Shown: positions 12,461 to 23,780 of the stretch, piece after piece | How positions within the stretch are numbered: position 1 is the stretch's first letter | How the letters are laid out: every line of letters begins with the position of its first letter | Assembly: GCA_963969595.1 (NCBI GenBank) | Contig: OZ018414.1 | Span: forward strand, 23,233,660-23,297,659 | Reading direction: 5' to 3' | Source of the DNA: Neckera pumila | Lineage: Eukaryota > Streptophyta > Bryopsida > Hypnales > Neckeraceae | Length of the DNA: 64,000 bases | The notes under the pieces: model-generated | The model's database searches: none | The model's input: only the letters and a program-made list of their open reading frames with translations | What the model was told of the DNA's origin: nothing | Program-made: the position numbers and the translations under genes

Positions 12461-15400
12461 AATATGATGGTACATGATTTCCCTCCAAATTTACCTTTGC
12501 ACTGTTAGAAGCAACAAGTATGAGTAGAAATCAATTGGTCTTCATTTGACCAACGTTGTTTTGAGTAAAGATAGTCCTCAAAATGTCCTTGAGGCGTCAA
12601 TGCATCACCTTACTTCAGATATACCTTGCCGTTGTTGTATAGAAAGAATTTGCTTTGAAAAATTGCAAGGATTCTAGCTACGACTAAAAATAGTTTGTTA
12701 CATAATTTAGTCAAATTTTCTAGTTGTCAGTTTTCTGTCTTCATTCTTCAGTCTTCAAACTCCTTTTCATTGGCTTATCTTGTAGTGGTTCTATAAGAAT
12801 TGGATAAGGATAAGTGATAAAAACCACAGCCTCGAATGAGTAAAATAGGACGGCCAAACTATACGCTGACTGTCCGAAAGATTAACTCTTAAACTTCAAA
12901 ACCACGGTGACCAGCAAACGAGCCTCACTAATGAGAACAATATAAAATATCAACCATATGGGTGATCAATCCCACTTTGTTGTCACAAACATAAAACGAT
13001 ACTAATATTGAATCACCACATAGTCCGCAACTAAGTTTACAATGCAAAAATGAAAATAACAAGCCTCCAAAACCGGCTAGGAATAATAAGTCACAAGCTA
13101 CAACACACGAGTCTCCAATCTTCTTGTTTTCAAGTCTTCAATGTCTTTTACAATTCCAACTCTAACTCTAACTCTAACCCTTCGACTAAATTTTGATCTA
13201 GTGTCGCCGCATCACTCAGAGTTCAAATGAATTGAATAATAGCTTTTCAAAAAGCTAACTCAATTTTCTACTTTTCCTCCAAATTTCAACTCATTCTAAC
13301 ACTCTGTTCAATTTTTATGATTTTTCAAAGTTTTGGCCTTCAGAAATGATGGCACCAGACCTTCATTCACTTCAACACTCATAACTTCTTCATAACAATT
13401 CCAAATGGAATGAATGATAGCTTCAGAGAAAATTAACACAATTCTCAATTTTTTTTTAAAATTTTAAATCATTCTAACATTCTATTTAATTTCTATGGTC
13501 ACCCAAAGATTTGGGCCTCTAAATTTGAGGACCGCAGGTCCTTCATCACTTTGTCACTTTGTCACTTATAACTCACTCATACAAACTCCAAACGGAATGA
13601 ATGATAGCTTTTTAAAAAGACAAAATAATTTTCACACTCCCTCAAATTCTCATTGCAAATTAAAGACCTTCTTGTCTTTTATGGTCGGTCGAAGTCTCTG
13701 CTCCTTCATATAGGAGGCAACAGACCTCCCTCCACTCAAACTAGCACAAATCTCAATTCACAACTTCAAATAAAGCAAAAGAAAACTTTTTGAAAACTCA
13801 ACACCATGATCCACAACTCCTCTAATTTTCATTTCAAAATTCTCCAAATACAATATACTCCAACTCCTCAAACAACCCAGCCTTCTAGAATCAACAACAG
13901 GGAAGAAGATGAATAGTGTTTCTTATTTTCCATCTCATCTTCTTCCTCAACCCTACAAGTCAAGTAGATTTCAGTTCATACCTTGACCATGTGGTTATAC
14001 TAACACTCATTGGTCATTAAATTTGACCATACAACTAAATCCACTTCCTTACAAAGAAGATAAATCCTCCTAAAATCACTTGAAGGCAATTATTTTTATA
14101 TTTTTCTTCTATGACTTTGAACATACAAAATAAAATACGTAAATCACTAGCATGTCTATTAGATGTATACTAGAGGTAAAGAATCAAAGTCCAAAAGAAA
14201 CTTCATTCCATCTGTTGAAACTTGAGAATGCGTTTAACGGTTGCTGCAACATATTTTGCACAATCTGCCTTGGTCAAAGGATTAACCGGCCCCTCTAACC
14301 AATGTTGGTGGTCACGACTTCCCTTTATAGGCCGAACCATACAAAAGTATTGATCATTGTTTAGACCCTCAAAACACCCTTCAAATGTCACTTTTCAGCT
14401 GTCGGGTTCAACACAACCGACCTGCAACAAGATCACCATTGCTCGAACGTCACGCTGAAGATTCTTGTGCCATTGCTACTTCACACAAGGTTACTTTGGC
14501 AATCAAGAAGGCCCAGCTTCATTTTAAGGACGCTCATGTGGCGGTGCAAGACTCAGCAGCAGAAAATGCTGATCCGGCAGTTGTAACAAAAAAAACTTGA
14601 ATTTTGATTCCGGTTGAAGCTCCTCATCTTAAAACTCAGAAAAAATCCTCTAGTTCAACATACTAAAATCTTAAGTGAAAAAACAAGGAAACTACATCAA
14701 ATTGATGATAGTCTCAATCAGATGCCTCAACTTAAATAGATGGATTCTCCATAAAGAAAAGGCGTCATATAGAAGCTACTAAAATGATGTCATCATTTTT
14801 ATCTAAATTATTATAATCAATCTATTAAATAACATATTAATATATGTTTTTACAATATGTATGCATTTATGATGCGATACCGTAACCTACAAAGTGCATG
14901 CGGCCATGCATAGTATATTGTGGTTAGACCGAGAACTGCTCTCATTTAAAGACACAACCAACCATAAGGGCGGTGGAATGCAACTTATAAAATATTTTCG
15001 CAAAAAAAGGTTTCATAGGAAATGCAAATATTCTATGAAGAAAAAATCATGGATTTACATAGAAGTCTAGCCATGCACCACCTTTTGAGCAGCTTCCAAG
15101 ATAGTTGTTTGTAGGGGACAATTAGAAGCTTTTTTCTTTGTCAATCGACATAGTTGCCCTAAAATCAAACTCATACAAGTCTCAAGGTATTATTTTAATT
15201 TGAAGTCACAATTTTACCCACTCACTTTACTTCAAAAAACCAATTCAGTGGATGTGCCACCAACCATCAAAATAGTCGCAAGCTCTGAGTGCTTATTTAT
15301 CCACCCTTGATAAATAATCGAGCACAACTGGGCTCTAGTTTTTGTATGGATTTTTGTACGACCTACGGGTGCCTAGTGCCAATCCATTGTGTCTTCCAAG

Positions 15401-16552
15401 CAATGGATCTTTTTTCTACATTCCTAACATCCACAAGATATACAAAAACAAAAAAAATCTAATACTTGACACTTTCTATTCTAACTTCTTCAAGCCAAAG
15501 GAATCATGGTGGTTTTGAATTTGAACTAATTACAGTCTAAATTTGACTATCCTATGTGATGGATCATTTCATACCATTTCTAAAAACAGAAAACTCGACC
15601 CTATCCCCTTCTCCTAGCAAAACTTATGGACAAATGAAGTTTAGTTCTTATGACATCATCCATAATTTAGGACGTGCTCCCTAATTCAATTATCCTTAAA
15701 AATTGAACCCTGATTTTAGGTAGATAAGAACTACCTAAACCTTGAGTTTAAACTTGGATTAACTATTTTAAATTAATTTCATCCATTCATTGATCCAAAC
15801 TTCATCCTTGAATATCTTCTAGGACTTGTGATATTTTGTGAAGTTTGAACCACTTTAAGGTTATTTGAGGGCCCTAGTTTGACTTCCTAATACTAACTGC
15901 TTCCTTTGATTAAGTTAATACAACCTAATTCCTTCTATCCTTGTTCTTTGAGGTTTTGATTAAGCTTTAGCTAGTTGTTATTTTTAGTAGTTTCAAGTTT
16001 ATTCTTGAAGAGGCTAATCTAAGTTTTTAAAAATGTTCTCTTACCTCAAAATCCAACTATCTTATCAAAAGTTATTGATGGATGAAATTTGACTGCTAAT
16101 CGATGTTCAAAACTTCATGTGTCAATTACTCCTAATCCTAATTTGAGAATTAATTTTTAATTTCACTTTGAGACCTCATCACAAAGTTCCCCTGTCACAC
16201 ATTGTCACTAATAATCATACAATTATCATCGGGCATTGCTTTTATATTACATTTATGAATTTGAAATATTGTTGTAACATGATATTGACATTCATTACTA
16301 CCATGCAGTTTAGGCATATCATTCATATTTGGATTTGAAGTACGAAAGTTGCACAATAACTATGCATGACGAAATATGTATGACTTTAGTGGTTTAGTGA
16401 TGGGCGACTAATTTTGTGCAGCATTAGTGTTTTTCTAAGACACATAAAGTTAGTACAATAATCACACAACATCATGTCTATTCATAGTTATTATACTAAC
16501 ATTGCATATTTTTATTTTTCAAAATTTCAATACTAAGTCAATTGAAAAGCAG
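12461..16552. other. Gene-free stretch
   Basis: Simple A+T-rich DNA with many stop codons in all frames. Short frames at 13495-13713, 14203-14391 and 14385-14600 have no recognisable motif. A phrase near 15390 (tgtcttccaagcaatgga) recurs near 57255 in similar surroundings, so part of this is a dispersed repeat. I see nothing else. Confidence 0.4.
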
Positions 16553-16926
16553 GAATTGTTTCAAAGTAAAAATTTAGACCTCATTTAGGCATAGTAGAAT
16601 AACTTTTTTCAAAAAAATTTGAACTAAGAAAAGTTGGTAAATGAATCTAGCTTTCATATCCAAAAATCCGTTTGAGATTTAGAGTCTCCAATCAAAAGTT
16701 ATGGACAAAGTTTAGAGACGGGTTGGAAAGGACATTTTTTTGACATTTTCAAACATTGCCTTTGAATTTTGTCGATAACTTTTGACTGGAGTCTCTAAAT
16801 CTTAAACGGATTTTTGGAGATGAAATCTGGATTCATTTACCAACTTACACTAATTCAAAGTTTTTTGAAAAAAGGTATTCTACTATGCCAAACTGAGGTC
16901 TAAATTTCTACTTTGAACACAATTTA
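16553..16926. repeat. Foldback inverted repeat, about 370 bp
   Basis: The left arm at about 16553-16712 begins attgtttcaaagtaaaaatt and the right arm at about 16774-16926 is its imperfect reverse complement. Internal blocks such as ggcatagtagaata and atccgtttgagatttagag are mirrored. The loop is about 60 bp. It looks like a non-autonomous foldback element, but no target-site duplication is obvious. Confidence 0.75.
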
Positions 16927-18240
16927 TACATTGTCAAAATAACTTGACTATGAGAAGTGAAGCTCTCATCTTCAAGTTATCCCATATCTTTTGAGTGTCC
17001 ATGGATTGGATTATAGTATAAAGAGGACCTTTCCAACCTCAACTCTCACCAATTGCCAGTGAAGAGATTCCATCAATATGTTACCATGTTTCTTATTGAC
17101 CTACTCATGTAATCGATTCAAGCTAAAATGAAGTAATTCTTTCACTATGCTATCAAGTTTCTTGGTAGCCTACTGATGGATTTAGTTCAAACTTAAATTT
17201 GATGGCCTTCAATAACGATGGATATAATTCAAAATGCCAGAGATTTAATTAAAGAGCTTTTTTAAATTAGAATGGTGATCAACAATTGAACATTGACGAT
17301 ACTTTTTGGAACAATGATACCTTTTAATAAGCATTATTCCAGTAATGACTCCAATGACATTGTTGTCATGGATTTTTTGTGTCCTTCAATGCACAAAAAA
17401 TGCACGATAAAGAATGTAAATTTTTGTGCATACTTTGTGTTTTTTGTGCACTTGTGATTAACGTATAAAAACTACATAATTAATATAAATTACAAAATAA
17501 TGCCATTTCTATGCAGTAATCATGTGCATTGTAACGATGCAATAACTTTCAAATTAACATATGCATCCATCAAATAATAGTAATTATATGATAATTGCTA
17601 ACAATTCGTCGGTTCTGAACTTTGAGATGTATTGGCATGATGGCAATTTCCCTTGAGTTCTAATTTGTACTCTAATTCTACTTCCTCCCCTCTTAATTTG
17701 ATTTAATGTTTTTGTTATAGTACTCTGATCCTAATCTAAGTTTTTTCAAGAATTTTTTCTAGCTTAAAAAGAACCAAGAGAAGGCCTGGAGCCATAGTGA
17801 AGCAGTTCATCGGAACCAACGGTCTAGCAGCTCGTCGGGACCTCAAGCCAGCCAATTGTCGGTCGATATCTCCCCTTTTTGCACAAGGGTGCCACGTGGT
17901 GGCCTGCTACTGGTCAAACCTCCTCGGCAATGATGGGGCACGGGGGTGAGGTGGTGAGGCATGGTTGGTCTCCTTCGGATTTGTATTGGGTCGCTTCTCC
18001 AGACCAGTCGACTAGCAGATGGACGCTCTGCTCCAGTATTTGTCTAGTCTTTGGGAAATTCAAGAGTTGGGATTTTTGAGATTCTTCAGAGTCTCAAAAT
18101 AAAATACACACTTAAAAGAAAGGATTCTAAGGGTCTCCCTACAAAACCTTTGAAGGTCTCTTCCTAACTTAATTTGTAAGGCTTAAATCTATTATTTTTG
18201 GACACTAAACTTGGACTTCCAAAATGTGCTTTTTAGAAAC
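16927..18240. other. Gene-free stretch with a short G+C-richer block
   Basis: Nothing coding is convincing. A G+C-richer block at 17780-18060 contains the words gccacgtggtggcc and ctcgtcggg. Similar words occur near 24150, suggesting that the homology of the giant inverted repeat may continue weakly to here. Confidence 0.35.
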
Positions 18241-18298
18241 TAAATTTGGAAAGAGATGACAAGTTCTAATTTGTTGGGAATTTTCACAATGACCAAAG

Positions 18299-18560
18299 TC
18301 AAAGCTTTGCCGTGTTTTTAGAAAATCTTTGAATTTCTAAACAACTCAAACTAAGCAAAGTCAAAGCTTCGCTATGTTTTGACAAATTTCTAAATTTTTA
18401 AACAACTTCAAACTAAGCAAAGTCAAAGCTTCGTCGTGTTTTGGGAAATCTCTAAATTTTTAAACAACTCATACTAAGCAAAGTCAAAGCTTCGCCGTGT
18501 TTTGAGAAATCTCTAAATTTCTAAACAACTCAAATTAAGCAAAGTCAAAGCTTTGCCATA
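18299..18560. repeat. Tandem repeat, about 60-bp unit, four to five copies
   Basis: The unit starts gtcaaagctttgccgtgttt, continues with gagaaatctctaaatttcta and ends aacaactcaaactaagcaaa. Copies begin near 18299, 18359, 18420, 18480 and 18541. One to three more degenerate units are found on the other strand near 23590-23720 in the opposite arm of the giant inverted repeat, and related words occur near 62915 and 63190. Confidence 0.8.
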
Positions 18561-19021
18561 TGTGGAGTTTTACAAGAGACTTAAGCAAGGTGGAACAAAG
18601 GTTTGTTAGTACAATGCTACAAAGGCTAAAAACAAGCACAAACTAACACGGGTTGAATATGGATGGTTAATAAATGCTAAAACTCAAACACACATTAGTC
18701 AAAATGGATTAGAACACAATTTTCTCAAAGAAAATACTAGAGGGCCCTCCTAAGCGGCATCGCCAAGGTACGAAGGGGGTTTCTTCTAGGATTAGTACAA
18801 ATGTTAGTAAAACAAACTTCAAAACTCTATAACAAAGGCCAAGTTAGTATTTTAGTCCAAAATCTAAAAACAAAGACAAATTCTGAAGGGACCCCAATGT
18901 CCTTCAAAGAGAGCTTCAAAATGAGCAACAATGGAGCTTAAAATGCTCCCAAAACACACGTTCACAACTTTTGGCTCAAAAGTGGCCATAAAAATTCAAA
19001 CAAGTGAACCAACGTGTTTAA

Positions 19022-19944
19022 CCCCTAATGGACCAAGACCTTTTTTCTGCCAAAAAAATCTCAAAACTGCCATTTCTAGAGCAAAGAGTGAAAAAAATTG
19101 AAAAATGTTTTTTTTGGACATCTAACCATAGGATCTTTTACCTAACTAGTATGAAAATGTGTGGAAAAAATTTCAAAATTTTTGACTGCATAGATTGCAA
19201 GATATCTGCGTTTGAAGTAAAAAAAAACAAGATTTTGAGCACATTGCGGGACTAGATTTTTTGACTTTGAACATTTTTAACTTAAACTTTTGCACTACAA
19301 AGTTTTGAGCTTTAAACCTTTGTAGTAGAGAATTGAATTGAGAGTCTAGAGAAAAAAAAAAAAACTCAAAAAAACTTCATTTTCATCCTTAAGAAAAATG
19401 TTAAATAGAAGTAGGTACAAGATAGAAGGAAAATCTAAAATATTAATATCTTTTAGATGGAATTAAAATGCACTAATTCCAATGGTGAGATTGTTCTAGC
19501 ACAAAATCTTAACCATGTGGAAACTTTTTTTTTGAAAAATTGCAAAAATTGCATTTCAAAATGAATCCTACAAGTTATTTTTTTCAAGAAGATGATCTAA
19601 TTGTCCAAAAAACAAGATTGTCCATAACTTTCTCATAACAAATCCAAATGAAATGAATTAAAGCTTTGCAAATAGACAAAAATATAATCTATAAGGGAAA
19701 AAAAAATTAAAAAAAAAAAAAAATTGGGAAATTTTTTTTGCTACCCCGTCTCCCCTATTTTGAGCTTATTTGGCCATAACTTTTGTTCGTGGGTACCAAT
19801 TGAAAAAACAAACTATATTCCCACAAAGCTTATCAATTTTTCTATCTCCAAAAAAAGTTTCAAAAAATCACAACAAAAATACAACCCGTAGATACCTGCC
19901 TGAAATCCCATTTGTCTCCCAAAGAAACAATGGTCCTTTAGGGG
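19022..19944 (+). mobile_element. TTAA-flanked piggyBac-like non-autonomous element, copy 1
   Basis: The element is bounded by TTAA at 19018-19021 and 19945-19948. The left end is CCCCTAATGGACCA and the right end TGGTCCTTTAGGGG, so the terminal inverted repeats are about 14 bp. It is 923 bp long with no transposase frame. A TTAA duplication plus a CCC terminus is the hallmark of the piggyBac superfamily. The opposite arm of the giant inverted repeat continues straight through the equivalent place near 23170-23180 without this insert, which confirms the boundaries. Confidence 0.85.
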
Positions 19945-21215
19945 TTAAGAGACCAAAATAATGGCCCACGGGGTGTTTGTGAGAGAAAAGTGAGCCCCTT
20001 ATATATATTTTCAAGGGTGCTCACCTCCCTCTCTTTTCCTACTAGTAAACTCATCTTTTGCGATTTTCATCCTAATCTTCTAATTTTTGACTTTCTACAA
20101 TAAATCAAACTTCTAACTTTTGAAGAACAACTCCAAATCACAAATGGATTGCACCATTGGCTTTAGAAGGCCATTTTCAGTTCAAAAGTCTCCATACCCT
20201 CTAATTTGACGTCAAAATTGCAATAATACTTAATGTTAATTGAACACCAAAAAGGGATAAAAATCTAATCTATGGAGTTTGACTTTTCTAAGAAAAGCAA
20301 CTAGCCTAAGTTCTTTAGAAGGTACAAGGGAGTAAAAAAATATCCAACTTCGACCCCATTTCAATTCCGTGTGCTCTCGGAACACCGGTCAACTTCATCG
20401 GTTTCTTCAATTTTGGCAATTGTCAAGGAATCTCGCCGGTTGGGTCACTTTTTACTATCAAAATGTCTTGAAATTTGCAGGAGCATCTTATTAGCATAAA
20501 AAAGCTAGTCTAATTTTTAGTGAGATTTTACCGCAACCTGAGTGATTTACAAGAAATTCCCATCATAGGTTTTGGCGGTTGATCATTCAAAAAGGCATTT
20601 TTTATAAATCAGAAAATTTTAAATCTTTTTATAAAATTTCTTATGGAATTCCACAAAACCGGTGCAAGCTCATATTCTTACTTTGCGCAAAAGTCATAGG
20701 AAATCAAATCTTGTCTTCTCCTTTTTAAACCGGTAACTAGAGAATCTTCTATGTAGGGGAGAATCTTGATAAACCAATTTTGCCATTAGTCTCCAAATGT
20801 GAATTCCACCCAAAAACCACATACAGCATCTCCAGATTCCTCCCACGTGTCTGTCTTGAGATTGTAACTCCTACAGGCTTAACAATTGGAGTTTCTACTA
20901 TTTTGTCGATAAAATGGAGAAAGTGAAGCTTATCTTTGGGAATGGATATATGACCTCAATGGTATTCCCTCAGACCAAATCTAGACCTAAGATGTCACAT
21001 ACACTGTGGTTTTGGTGATTCTAGCCCTATTTTCTATAAACACATCTAATCACGTGAAATCTTGGTTTATACCTATTTACAAATGGAAATTGGGTTTAAT
21101 TTAGGGCAATTTACTGATAAGGGACCAAATGCTATATTATCACGTGACATACCTATTTTGGTCTTAGACTCTTTTGGAAGTTCTTGGTAACTAAAAGTAC
21201 ACTCAAATTCGCAAG

Positions 21216-21894
21216 AATCGAAAAAAAAAAAACAGTGAGTCCCGGTTGACGACTCAAGACCTCATACAAACCAATGGATTACAACCATCCTATTCACATC
21301 AGTACATGCATTGGCCCAAGCAATAGCAAGGCCTGCAATTGCAACAATTTGATGTTCACTAAGATTTTTTATCGGCGTTGCAATCACTATAATAAAACAT
21401 GGTAAAATAATCGCACTCAAAATCAAGTGCATTTTTTTGGACCGTGTTTTTGTGCAGATCCACTATATGCACAGGTTTTTATGTTATGACCATGTTTTGT
21501 TATAATGAGTCCTCCTACTGTAATGAACATCCAATCTATCCTATCATCTCTATTGCGGCCTCTGAAAATGAGCCTAAAAAATACATGACTGCTATAAATC
21601 TACTTGAATGTAGTGATGTTAAAGATGAATGCATGTTCACTATTGATTCCTAAGGAAGAATTGAAAAAGGCGGTTGGAGAGGAGAGGAAAACAGTGGTAA
21701 GTCTAATACAGCGACACAATCGGTATCCTCTTCTTCATGTAAACAAAATTGTAATAGCTATTCTTTTGTTTACAACAAATCTAGGAACAAGTTGAAGCCA
21801 TAGAGAACAGATGATTTGGTATATATATATACTAATTTGAAAGTCTTAGCTGCTGTGAGCTTCCAATTTATCATTAGGGACTCTTTATTTTTTT
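21216..21894. other. Spacer of the giant inverted repeat
   Basis: About 680 bp separate the two arms. The distal part carries the hAT relic listed next. The rest has short frames without recognisable content. Confidence 0.6.
21702..21860 (+). pseudogene. hAT transposase C-terminal relic
   Basis: One frame reads SVSSSSC, then NSYSFVYNKSRNKL, a stop (TAG), then RTDDLVYIYTNLKVL. This is the same P-S-S-S-C / N-W-S-Y / K-R-N-K-L / D-L-V-Y signature as the relic at 4.3 kb. It is short, has an in-frame stop and lies directly beside the right arm of the giant inverted repeat. It probably derives from the same hAT family. Confidence 0.7.
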
Positions 21895-23780
21895 TTTCAT
21901 TTCTTGCAAGTTTGAGTGTAGTTTTAGTTATAAAAAACCTCCAAAAGAGTATAAAACAAAAATAGGTTTGTCACATGCCAATATAGTATTTGGTCCCTTA
22001 TAAATGAGTTGCCTCAACTAAATCCAATTTCCATCTGTAAATAGGTATAAACTTGGGATTTTACGTAAATAGAAGGGTTTTTAGGAAATAAGGCTAGAAC
22101 CAAACCTACAGTGTATGCAACATTTTCGGGCTAAAATTGGTTTGAGGGATTATTGTTGAGTTCATATATCCATTCCCAAAGATAGATTTTACTTTTTCCA
22201 TTGGGAATAGCAGAATAGCAGAAACCTTAATTGTTGGCCTATTGGAGTTATACTCTCAAGAGGGATACTTGGAAGGAATCTAGGATTGTAGTATGTTGTT
22301 CTAGAGTGGAAATTATATTTAGAGATCAACAACAAGATTGGTTTGCCAAGATTTCTTCCTAGGCAGAAGATTTTCCAGTTATCCGATTTAAAAGGAGAAG
22401 CCAAGAATTGATTCTCCTATGAACTTTGTGCAAAGTAAAAATTTTGAGCTTGCACATCCTTTACAAAATTCCATGAGAGGTTCCATAAAGAGTTTCAACA
22501 AACTTTGACTTACAGAAAAGGCCCTTCCGAATGGTCAATCACCAAATTTTTTGATGGAAATTTCTTGGAAATTACCTAGGTGGTGGTAAAATCTCACTAA
22601 AAATTAGACTAGCTTAATTTATACTAATAAGATGCTCCAACAAGTTTCGAGACATTTCGATAGCCAGAGGTGCCCAAACCGACGAGATTCTCCGACAATT
22701 GCCAAATTTGAAGAATGCGGTGGAGTTGACTGGCATCATGAGAGCACACGGAATCAAAATGAGGCTGAAGTTGGATATTTTTTTACTTCTTTATACCTTC
22801 TAAAGAATTTAGGCTAGTTACATTTTTTAGAAAAGTCAAACTCCAAGAATTAGTTTTTAACTCCTTTTTGGTATTCAGTTAGCGCTAAATTTTGTTGAGT
22901 ATTTGATGCCAAATTAGGGGGTAGGGAAAATTTTAAGCTAAAAATGACCTTTTGAATCCAATGGTGCAATCTGTTTGTAATTTGAAGTTTTTTTTCAAAA
23001 GTTAGAGTTTTGGTCCAGTATAGAAAGTCAAAATTTAGAAGATTAGGATGAAAATCCTAAGTGATAAGTTTATCACTAGGAAAAAAGAGGGGGGTGAGAT
23101 CTCTTGGAAAAATGAATATAAGGGGCTCACTTTTCTCTTACAAACACCCATTGGGCCATTATTTTGGTCTTCTAATACAAGTTGGTCCTTTTAGTTGGAC
23201 TTTTGGGCCATTTAGAGCCAAAGTTGCTAACATGTGTGTTTTTGGAGCATTTTAAGCTTTGTTGTTGTTACTTTTGAATCTCTCTTTAAAGGACATTGGG
23301 GTTCCTTCAAAGTTTATCTTTGCTTTCACGTTTTGGACTTGTAGTCCTAACTTGGGCATTTGTTGAAAAGGTTTCGGTGGATTTTACTAACATTGTACTA
23401 ATCCTAGAGCATACCTCCTCCATACCTTGGCAATGCTTCTTAGAGGGGCTCTCTAGTGTTTTTCTTTAAGTAATTGTGTCTTAGATCCGTCTCTATTAAC
23501 ATGTGTTGTGTTTTTTAGAGCGTACTAACTACCTGTACTAACAAAAGCTTTTGTCAAAACTTGTCTTAAGTTTAGGGTTAACCCCAAGCATGGCAAAGCT
23601 TTGACTTTGTGTTGTGTGAATTTTTTTTAAATTTCAGTGGTTTATAAAAGCACAGCAAAGCTTTGACTTAATATTGTATGGATTTCTAGAAATTTTGGGT
23701 GTTAGCAAAATCACGGCAAAGCTATAGCCTCCCTTGCAATTATCTCTCAAACTTTAACTTTCAAAATATTTGGAATTTCC
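21895..23780. repeat. Giant inverted repeat, right arm
   Basis: This is the reverse-complement partner of 18241-21215. Near 23165-23180 it reads attttggtcttctaatacaa. Its complement corresponds to the left arm with the TTAA element and one duplication removed, with TTAG where the left arm has TTAA. A further diverged copy of its inner part (about 21850-22110) is present near 52030-52290. Confidence 0.8.

Larger units (their letters stand above)
18241..21215. repeat. Giant inverted repeat, left arm
   Basis: This arm matches, in reverse complement and with about 20-30% divergence by eye, the segment at 21895-23780. Mirrored landmarks from the outside inward include gcaaagtcaaagctttgcc, the phrase around accccaatgtccttcaaag, ggctcaaaagtggcc, gaccaaaataatggccc, gtgagccccttatat, gacttttctaagaaaag, ggcaattgtcaaggaatctc, and gggaccaaatgctatattat. 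The arm is longer than its partner because it holds a TTAA-flanked insertion (19018-19948) and extra tandem units at its outer end. Confidence 0.8.

Noticed and set aside
18299..18560. Regularly spaced repeats resembling a CRISPR array
   Set aside because: Units are contiguous tandem copies without unique spacers, in plant nuclear DNA.
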